A stretch of DNA of 64,000 bases from Lepus europaeus. Its lineage: Eukaryota > Chordata > Mammalia > Lagomorpha > Leporidae. The translations under genes and the position numbers were made by a program. The stretch is taken from NCBI RefSeq assembly GCF_033115175.1, contig NC_084844.1, positions 35,249,885 to 35,313,884 on the forward strand, written 5' to 3'. The notes beneath the pieces are model-generated. The model saw nothing but the letters and a program-made list of their open reading frames with translations. It did no database searches and had not been told where the DNA came from. Below, piece by piece: positions 52,426 to 64,000 of this stretch (position 1 is its first letter; each line of letters starts with the position of its first letter).

Positions 52426-54959
52426 TATATTGATAATTAACTTATTTCTTAATGTCTGAAAGAAACTAAAATTTCTTTTTTAATAGGTTTTTCTAATAGT
52501 GTTTGATCGGTATGTGGAACACAACTTGATAGGATAGCTTTCTCACTTTAAAAGTTAATTGAAGGAAGTTTTAAAAATACCAAAATATCATAAAAAAAGT
52601 AAAACTCACAATCTCAAGGATTTTTTAAAAGCCTTTTTGAAATATAATATGCACGTGCATGAAAGCATACAATTGGATTTTCACCTAAATGATACAGAAA
52701 TGTCTTTTTACCGATTTTTTATTCCCAGGTACTTTTTGAGTCATATTTTGATTGTTTGGATTTCATAGTTGTGTGCTTTCTCAAGATGGTACATAAGTTT
52801 GTCTCACTATTGTTGATGCTGAATTTGATCACTTGGTTAAAATGATTACCACAGGGTCTTTCCATTGTAAAGATACATTTGCTTTTTGTAATTAATGAGT
52901 TATTTGTTTGGTGATACTTGGAGACTGTGAATATCCTTTTCCCCAAGAACTTTTCACTGAACAGTTTTAGCCTTTTTGTCTGAGTCAGTTACTACACAAG
53001 AGTTTCAAAATGGTGGTTTAAAGTATTTTGGCATTCTATTTACAGTTTTTAGCTGGCACTTCCCTGTAAGGAACAACACTCTCATCACAGTTTTCTTCTT
53101 TTGAGTCCTTTTGTTTTTCTCTCTTTATCACCACCCCAGGTATTTCTCATGAAGTTGTCAGTGTGACTCATCACTACTTTAGTATAATCATATCTGTGAA
53201 GTGCACTTACATCAGACTTTTTGCTTTATGTAGCACATTGGTCATGGTTATGATATATTTGTTCTTAGCCTGAGAATTCTTACTGAATAGTATTGTTCTA
53301 GTATAAATTTAGATGAGAATTATTCCACTTTGGATCTTTCTTCATTAATTCTGCTAAAACAGACTTTTCAGAAACTAGGGCAACTGTGCTAAGGAATTTC
53401 CATTTATACTAGGCAAGAAAGTAAACAGTAAGTGGAGAGTAGGGTAGCAAACACTTATGGTATCAAAAAACAACCGTGAAAAGGATCTGTCTTAATGTGC
53501 TAGCCCATTGCAGTTTAACATATTGCTTACAACCTTCACAATAGAATTTGAGTGACTTCAGTTACACATTCCAGGAGACTGGCAGTCTGTTACAATCAGA
53601 GTCTGAACTTTAGAGCAGGCTAATTTACAGCGATGGGATGAAGAAAGTTGTGGATTTGTATTACACACTCTCACCTGACACTGTATCTGATCCCTTACCT
53701 GCTGATTGACATCTTGAATGAGCTCTTTGAAGCAAGTTCCAGCTTAATTAAAACGTTTGCTTGGTTAGCAGTGATCTGTGAAAGCCTGTGATAAATATTG
53801 AATCAGGTTCACCTGCTGGTTGCTGTGAGTGGATAAACAGCTGCTTTGTGCAGTTTAATCATGAAACTGGCAGTAGAGTACTACTGTTTGAATTTTTTAA
53901 GAAAGAATAGTTGAAAAGGTATAGTTATGTCACTTTTGCTATCTTACTGGAGTGTGTGCTTATGTGCGATTTTGCACAACAGGCGTCAGTACCTGTTTAG
54001 ATGGCTTGGACAAGAGCTAATGGTTGATAAAGATGAACAACAAACCCTCTTTTTATGCCTGTGTTCATTGGCCTTTTACCATTAGCTCATTATGTGCTTA
54101 ACTTTTTGAAATAAAAAAGCAGTGGTTGGCTTTCTGCCTAGTTAAATGGTCGATGAAAACGATCCTAAAGCTTTTTTTTTTTTTTTTAAGATTTAAGGTT
54201 ATGAGTTTCAGCTTCTACACAAGTTTATTATATATTTTGTAGCAGCTTGAAGAAATCTTTTGTTATTTACTTTTTTTCATTTGTAAATTGTATATTAGTG
54301 AACTGCCCCAAGTATTTTAGCTTTGTGTTAGTGTTTGGTAATTGGCAAACATTAAAACAGAAATGAGGTTACAAGCAATGTAGGAACTTTCATAAAATTA
54401 TCTTCTTTTGACTATTTATTGCTATAGAGAATATATGTCGGTTAAGTTGGTTGTAAAGCAAATGGTCTTTCCATTTGATTTCCATTGTAAAATCAGATGT
54501 AAATTCTGGAGTAAAGCCCTCACAAAAATCAGTCAGAATCCCCCTTTAGCACCTGATGAAAATTATAGTTTTGCTTTCTAGAAATGTGCAAAATTGTGTC
54601 TGTATTTTCTCAGTGGTGTCAAAATCCTCTGTTAACAGTCCATGGACTGTAATTTAAGAATATATTTCCTAATAAATGAAATAGAACATTTTTGGTGAGG
54701 AGGAGTTAACATACAGGCTGTTCTGTTGGGCCTTAAGCAACTTCAGATAAACCAGAATAAAGTATATTTAGTGTTTTACGTTTGTTTTGCAGTACTTGTA
54801 CCACTTTAAGTTAAATTCTTCACTCCTTAGTTCCAGGGATTATTTACCATAATGACAATTCCCAGTAATCTTCCTGAAGTTTTTGTATTTTTATTCCTAT
54901 CATCAATTTATTTGGAATTTTATGGGGAGAGTAAGTTTTGAAGTCATACTCTTCCTTTC
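52426..54959. other. SINE-free intron 6 block with CNE-like segments
   Basis: 2.5 kb without a recognisable young repeat. 53560-54130 has high-complexity sequence with E-box (CACCTG) and homeodomain-like (TTAATTAAA) motifs. No convincing exon seen. Confidence 0.45.
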
Positions 54960-55560
54960 ATCATTGTTTTTTATTTGTTGATACATGCAACTCTGTTCAT
55001 ATTTGTCACTATACAGTATATATAATTTCATTGATTGTAAAACCTCATAAGCTTTTTGTCTGTTCTTCCATTGATACACTTAGCTCCCTTTCTTTATTAT
55101 TATAGTAATATTGCAGTTAATATTTCCTTTTACCTGTCTTAATATGTAAAGGTTCTTTTAGTGCTTATGCCTGGCACTGTCATGCTGGGTCAAAGGTTAT
55201 TTTTATCTTCAATTTCACTGGATCATCAGTTTGCTCTGAAATAGAAGTGACAGTTTGTGATCAGGTGAGCTGTAGCTTCATATCCTAACACCAAACCTGG
55301 TGGTTATGAAATGCAGTATAATTACTGCTTTAGTTTGCACTTTCCCAGTTACTGGTGAGATTGAGCGTTATGTTGTGCATCTTTTTAGACATTTGTTGAC
55401 CTTTCACTTTTTTCTCTTCTTTGATTTGCTTGTTCTTGGCTATTTATTTGCTTTATCTTTTAAAAATGGATTTATTGAATCTTTATATCTTATAGATAAC
55501 TGATCCTTATATGTGTTACAAATAGAGTGTCTGTACCTTTTTGTTTCTTTAAGGAGGATG
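54960..55560 (-). mobile_element. Old L1-like 3' region, antisense
   Basis: The pattern TTAGTTTGCACTTTCCCAGTT, then GGTGAGATTGAGCGT and ATCTTTTTAGACATTTGTTG, resembles antisense L1M ORF2 ends. Strongly diverged. The apparent 67-residue ORF at 55300 belongs to it. Confidence 0.5.
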
Positions 55561-55577
55561 TCTTTAGGAGTTTCACA

Positions 55578-55680
55578 TACAAGAATACTTCAAAAAGTTT
55601 GTGGAATTAAAATGTAAGTTTATTTTGGTGCAAAAAATATTGAACTCCACGCATTTTCCATGAACTTTTTGATGTACCTT
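55578..55680 (+). repeat. Palindromic-ended small element, copy 4 (best preserved)
   Basis: TACTTCAAAAAGTTTGTGGA pairs with TTCCATGAACTTTTTGATGT at the other end. The core is TTTATTTTGGTGCAAAAAAT. Confidence 0.6.
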
Positions 55681-55689
55681 TGTATTAAA

Positions 55690-57022
55690 AAGGTTGTTTT
55701 TTCAATTGTTTTTGTTTTTGGTTTATTGTTTTAAGAAATCCTTTCCTACATTTAGATCATAAAAGTCGCTTGTATAGGAACAAAGGCCACATAGCTCACA
55801 AAGCCTAAGATGTTCTCTCCGGCTCTTTATGAAAAATTCGCTGGCTCTTACTCTAAAGAGTCTTAATGGAAAGTTTTGGTTTTTTCCCTTGTGGAATATA
55901 ACATGGATCTTGTTAGAAAATATTCTATTTAAATGCCAACTAATAATAATTTAAAATAATTTTTATGAAGTAAAGTTTATAGATTACCCTTAAGAATATT
56001 TTATAATTGCATTCAGAAAACAATGCACTTAGAATTAACTATAAACCAGTTTCCTTAATTCATGAGTGAAACTGGTGTTGATAAACTCTAAAAACTATGC
56101 TGTGTAGAATAGCTGAAGAATGCAGCGTGCTCTGAGTGAGATGAGGTAGCCTTTGTCACTGTCTTTTGTTTGGTCTGATATGTCGTGGATTCTAACGTTT
56201 CTTAAATGAATGAAATGAGCTGATACATGTGAAGTCCTTAGCACAGGGACAGTCTTAATAAATGGTAGCTGCTATTAATAGTGAACATATCAGCATATGC
56301 ATTTGTCACTCACAACAACATAGGCTCTAATTTTAGCCTATGATGAGATGATTTCTCTTTTTTGTCCTTGAAAAATAACAAATTGTCCTATACTTTTTCT
56401 TTAAAAAGCTGATCTTTTGATTTTGAAGTAGCTTTTTGATATGTGAAGTGCTTCAAATTAGCACTTCATTGAAGCATCTGTCAGATTAAAATGTGATTCA
56501 CGAATACAGTAGTTGGTTCAGGGACATTTAGTTGTAGTCCATCAGTTAAAAAGCACTTAAATCATAAGTAAGTACAAAACACCATGCTTAATAAATGCAT
56601 TATATAAAGAAGTGTAAGGCATAGTTTCTGTGCTCAAGGTTGGAAAGATGATACATGTACATGGAAAGTTATGGAAAATACAAGTTACTATCTCATTGAC
56701 CTAATTTTCCCATTGCTTCATATAAATAAGCTGCTCTTTTATATATTAATTTTTCATATTAAGTCTACCTTTTTATGTCTGCTTCTAAATCCAATTCATA
56801 GCTTTTTTTTTTAGAAGCTCTCCTTGATTTATAGATTAGCAAAATAACTTTCTTGGCCAATAACTTTAGTTTTTTTTTTTTTAAATCATTTTCCATTTCT
56901 AGAAGTATTTACTCACTGTGCTGTTTTTCAAGTATTTAGACATACTACTGGTTTTTTTGGTGGAAAGTTTGGAGGAAGTTAAAAACTTGAGTAGTTGGCA
57001 TTGCAATATCTTACTGTTGAAC
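55690..57022. other. SINE-free intron 6 block
   Basis: AT-rich, with one MIR fragment at 56185-56285. Nothing else recognised. Confidence 0.45.
56185..56285 (+). mobile_element. MIR 3' fragment
   Basis: ATGAAATGAGCTGATACATG, AGTCCTTAGCACAGGGACAG and AATAAATGGTAGCTGCTATT match the MIR 3' end. BRIP1 intron 6. Confidence 0.6.
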
Positions 57023-57255
57023 TTTTTTAAAAAAAGATTTTATTTCTTTGAAAGGTAGAGTTAAAGAGAGGGAGAGGCAGAGAGAGAGGGAAGAAGGGGA
57101 GGGAGAGAGAGAGGGGTTCCATCCACTGGTTCACTTCTCAAATGGCCACAACAACCTGAGCTGGACCAGGCTGAGGCCAAGAGCTTCTGGGTCTTGGAGA
57201 TAGCAGGGGCTCAAGCACTTGGACCATCTTCCACTGTTTTCCCAGGTGTGAGAGT
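57023..57255 (-). mobile_element. Degenerate CSINE
   Basis: AAAAAGATTTTATTTCTTTG to GTTTTCCCAGGTGTGAGAG; head missing. Confidence 0.78.
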
Positions 57256-57780
57256 TCACAAATTAGGGGGGAGCTCAGATGTTTAATCTATTGACCTTCA
57301 GACTTACTAGATGGGAGTGAGTATTTTTAAATTTGCTATTTTCCTAGTACAGTCTGAATATAAAAGGGAAAAGAAAAACACCCTTATGAAAGATCAACCT
57401 GATCATTTTTAAGCAGGGGAAATACTTAATGAGGATTAGAGAAGTTATTTAATTTTACTCATTTAATTGTTTCAAGATCCCTAAATTGAAGGATTTCACA
57501 GAGGGGCCATGAACAGCATGTTAATTGAATTGGGGGACAGTCTGACTTTCTGTCATTGCTGTCATCAGGATTCTTTTTCTAGTTTTGTTATAGCATTGAA
57601 AGTTGCTGATTTTGGTACAAATGACTCATTTTGTTATTAAATATGAATCTTTTTGAAGCTTTCTCCTCTCCCTTCACAATCAGTTTTTCCATATTCACAT
57701 GTGATGTACTGTATTGTTCAGATGGAAGCTTCAACAGAAGATCACTTGTGAAGAAATAATTATTTAATAATGGAAAGGAA

Positions 57781-58111
57781 GGGGCTGGCTCTGTGGCGTA
57801 GTGGGTAAAGCCGCTGCCTGCAGTGCCGGCATCCCATATGAGCGCCGGTTCTAGTCCTGGCTGCTCTACTTCCCGTCCAGCTCTCTGCTATGGCCTGAGA
57901 AAGCAGTAGAAGATGGTCCAAGTCCTTGGGCCCCTGCACCCATGTGGGAGACTCAGAAGAAGCTCCTGGCTCCTGGCTTCAGATTGGCACAGCTCCTGCC
58001 ATTGTGGCCATCAGGGGAGTCAACCAGAGGATGGAAGACCTCTCTCTCTCTCTTTCTCTGTCTCTGCCTCTCTGTAACTCTTTCAAATAAAATAAATAAA
58101 TCTTTTTAAAA
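57781..58111 (+). mobile_element. CSINE, older type
   Basis: GGGGCTGGCTCTGTGGCGTA to AAATAAAATAAATAAATCTT. Perfect 12-bp duplication AATGGAAAGGAA (57769-57780 and 58112-58123). Confidence 0.95.
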
Positions 58112-58245
58112 AATGGAAAGGAAAAATAACTTTCTTTGTTAATTTTCCTCTTAAATTCTGTTTATCTGTGGAAAGCTATATTCTTGAGTCTTCCTCAAAT
58201 TCATGAATGGTTAATTACTTCAGATTACTTTAAAATTTAAAAATC

Positions 58246-58501
58246 GGGGCCTTTGCTGTGGCTCACTTGGTTAATCCTCTGCCTGAGGTGCCGGCATCCC
58301 ATATGGGCACCAGGTTCTAGCCCTGGTTGCTCCTCTTCCACTCCAGCTCTCTGCTGTGGCTCCGGGAAGGCAGTAGAGGATGGCCCAAGTGCTTGGGTGC
58401 CTGCACCTGCATCGGATAAAGCACTTGGCTCCTGGCTTCGGATCGGCATAGCTCTGGCCATGGTGGCCATTTAGGGGCTGAACCAACAGAAGGAAGACTT
58501 T

Positions 58502-58541
<40 letters not shown>

Positions 58542-58589
58542 TCTCTCTCTTCTCTCTCTCTCTCTCACTGTCTAACTCTGTCAAAAAAA
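58246..58589 (+). mobile_element. Young-type CSINE with expanded CT block
   Basis: GGGGCCTTTGCTGTGGCTCA to CTAACTCTGTCAAAAA. Flanks AAAATTTAAAAATC and AAAACTTAAAAATC. Confidence 0.93.
58500..58567 (+). repeat. (CT)n expansion inside a SINE
   Basis: The usual short CT block of the CSINE at 58246 is expanded to about 65 bp of CT with TTCT interruptions. Confidence 0.85.
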
Positions 58590-58603
58590 AAAACTTAAAA
58601 ATC

Positions 58604-62042
<3,439 letters not shown>

Positions 62043-62250
62043 ATGAGTGCTCCAAAATGTTTGTGGAAAAACGTGAGAATAAAAAGGTAAGTTTATCTTG
62101 GTGCAAAACAGTGTATAGGCAGTCTTCAAAAAAGATCATGGATAATATTTACTATGAAAAAATCACATGAATTTCAGTTTTTTGCACCAAAATAAGCTTA
62201 TCTTTTAATTCTAATTAGCATGAACTTTTTGAAATTCCATGGTATTTTTC
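62043..62250 (+). repeat. Palindromic-ended small element, one partial plus one full copy
   Basis: 62043-62118 has TTTGTGGAAAAACG and TTTATCTTGGTGCAAAAC. 62126-62240 has CAGTCTTCAAAAAAGATCAT at the left and TTAGCATGAACTTTTTGAAA at the right, with an inverted TTTTGCACCAAAATAAG core. Confidence 0.5.
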
Positions 62251-63716
62251 AGGTTGGATTTTATGTGAAATGCTGTGAGCTGTACAGCAACCAAGGTTTC
62301 ATTTTCATTGCTGCATCACCTTCTAACATATAATGTGAATAAATGATTTTATATGATGCATTTCTTTCTCTGTGTTTTTCTAAATTAGTTTTGAATTTAT
62401 TCAGCTGATTCAGGAATATTCAAAAGATTCTTTAATGTTATGGAATAAGTAGTAAAGGTATTCATTATTAGATAAGTAGAAAGGGTCTTCAATAGAAAAA
62501 CTTGATTGATTTGTTCAGAGCCAGCAAGAAAATAATTACTAAAACAAAAGTATTGTGTTTACTCAATATATTTTAAAAATTCTCAAGAAGAGATAAAGAT
62601 ATTAAAAAGTTAAATGCTGCAAAAGTATAAGGGAAAAAGCTCCATAAATTTCATGCTTAAGTAGATTTCTTGCAGTAAGCGGCTGACTGATATGCTACAT
62701 TCCTTGAATACTTGAATATTTGTTTTTGCTTGTATATTATAAACATCAAGAATACTTTCTGTCATTGTCATTGTGCAAGTATTTTTACCTTTTTCTTTTC
62801 CTTGGGAAAATTAATATGTGTTTGTAAAAAGTATATAACTTATAAAATAAGTAAAAACATTTATAACACATATATATATATAAGCTATATATATTTATGA
62901 GAACATGTATGACTTATAAAATAGTAAAAACAGTTATGAAGTTGAAGATTGTATGTTGAAGGGAAATAGTCTTATTATCTTATTATATGTAATCTAGAGC
63001 CTTGCAGTGCTGGTTATATTTCTTGGCTGATCTTTACTCTCATAAATTTGAATCATTAAAAAAAAATCAGTAGAGTTTTTCGCTGGGTTTTAGTTTGTCT
63101 GAGGTGAGCAAGTATTTTATTTTAATATTATTAATATAAATAATTGAAGTTATCTACTTGGTTTGGCTTGACCTAATTCTGCCTGGGAATGCTTACCTCA
63201 CAGGCATACATGAACATTGTTTTTCTTGTTCCCAAGCCCTCAGAGTAATTTGGTATTGTAATGAGGACCAATTACAAAGTCACTATAGGTGTCTGTGTTT
63301 ACTATTCCTGAATTACCAAAGTGAAATGATAAATCGATAGCTGGCAGTTTGAGTGAGGAGAGTTTAAAGTGTGATAACGCCTCAATTGACAGACTCCCCT
63401 CAGGGTTGTGTTACACTGCTAAAATGGATGAGCTTTTCTGGTTTTGCTATCAGCCTGTAGCGTGGTGTCATTCTCAGTGCCCTTAAAGTGTAAACTTTCT
63501 GATTTTTTGGCTTGATCTGAAGGCACATGTGTTTTTTGTTCACTGTTTCTTTTATTAAAGTGCCATAATACTAGAAAACACTGCGCCTGTCTGTTAAAAG
63601 CTAATTCTTACTGCAGTTATGAAAAAATCATTTTAATTAGAGCCAAAGATGAGAATTCTAAAAATTGTTTTATATCTAACATAACAATTTTTTTGTTAAA
63701 TTGAGACTTTTTATTC
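62251..63716. other. BRIP1 intron 7, AT-rich sequence
   Basis: Only the TA microsatellite at 62868 stands out. Confidence 0.5.
62868..62895 (+). repeat. (TA)n microsatellite
   Basis: ACACATATATATATATA followed by a second short TA run. BRIP1 intron 7. Confidence 0.8.
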
Positions 63717-64000
63717 AGATTTATTTATGTATTTGAAAGTCACAGTTACACACACAGAGAGAGAGAGAGAGAGAGAGGTCTCCAATTTACTGGTTCACTC
63801 CCAAATTGGCCAAAATGGCCAGAGCTGCACCAATTCGGAGCCAGGATCCAGGAGCTTCTTCCAGGTCTCCCATGAAGGTGCAGGGGCCCAAGGACTTGTG
63901 CCATCTTTTACTGTTTTCCCAGGCCCTAGCAGAGACCTGGATTGGAAGTGGAGCAACCGGGACTCGAACCAGCGCCCATATGGGATGCTGGCACTACAGG
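63717..64000 (-). mobile_element. CSINE, running off the right edge
   Basis: AGATTTATTTATGTATTTGA tail through the body to GGATGCTGGCACTACAGG at the window end. The head is cut off. Confidence 0.9.

Noticed and set aside
55300-55503. A 67-residue hydrophobic ORF, possible membrane protein
   Set aside because: It reads the AT-rich strand of an antisense L1 relic. No start context or conservation is evident.

Overview
The window is mammalian nuclear DNA, almost certainly from a lagomorph and most likely the domestic rabbit. It carries two split genes with GT-AG introns, a CpG-rich promoter, old mammal-wide repeats (MIR, MER20, MER5A, L1) and, above all, about 92 copies or fragments of the rabbit C-repeat SINE (CSINE), counted by hand. 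Both genes read left to right. No bacterial, plasmid or CRISPR features are present. I had no database, so family names rest on recognised protein or repeat sequence.

Layout. 1-14.1 kb: the last eight coding exons of INTS2 (Integrator complex subunit 2), followed by a 3' UTR with a candidate poly(A) signal near 15.83 kb. 15.9-17.9 kb: short intergenic interval with two SINEs. 17.9-19.0 kb: CpG-rich BRIP1 promoter with four ATTGG (inverted CCAAT) boxes and E2F-like sites. 19.8-61.2 kb: BRIP1 (FANCJ/BACH1 helicase) coding exons 2-7, about 307 codons, including the Q motif, Walker A, a nuclear localisation region, helicase motif Ia and the first two Fe-S cysteines. The rest of BRIP1 lies beyond the right edge. 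Exon phases join correctly across every intron. INTS2 then BRIP1 in the same orientation matches the human 17q23.2 order.

Everything else is intron or intergenic. From 0.5 to 51.2 kb there is roughly one SINE per 580 bp, about two thirds antisense to the genes. Many have clear target-site duplications and several are nested. From 51.2 kb onward, still inside BRIP1 intron 6, only four SINEs occur in 12.8 kb. That quieter part contains stretches that look like conserved noncoding DNA. Other residents are two L1 relics split by SINEs, an antisense EIF4A1 retropseudogene itself split by a SINE, a perfect 117-bp tandem duplication, and a small palindromic-ended element present about five times.

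Most notable: an apparent one-base deletion that alters the last ~20 codons of INTS2; the BRIP1 exon 6 splice donor embedded in a (GTAT)n microsatellite; a one-codon insertion at the end of BRIP1 exon 3; a phase-compatible candidate terminal exon in BRIP1 intron 6 at 50.2 kb; and the promoter architecture. INTS2 serves Integrator (snRNA 3' processing and Pol II termination) and BRIP1 serves BRCA1/Fanconi DNA repair. They are neighbours but not a functional pair.
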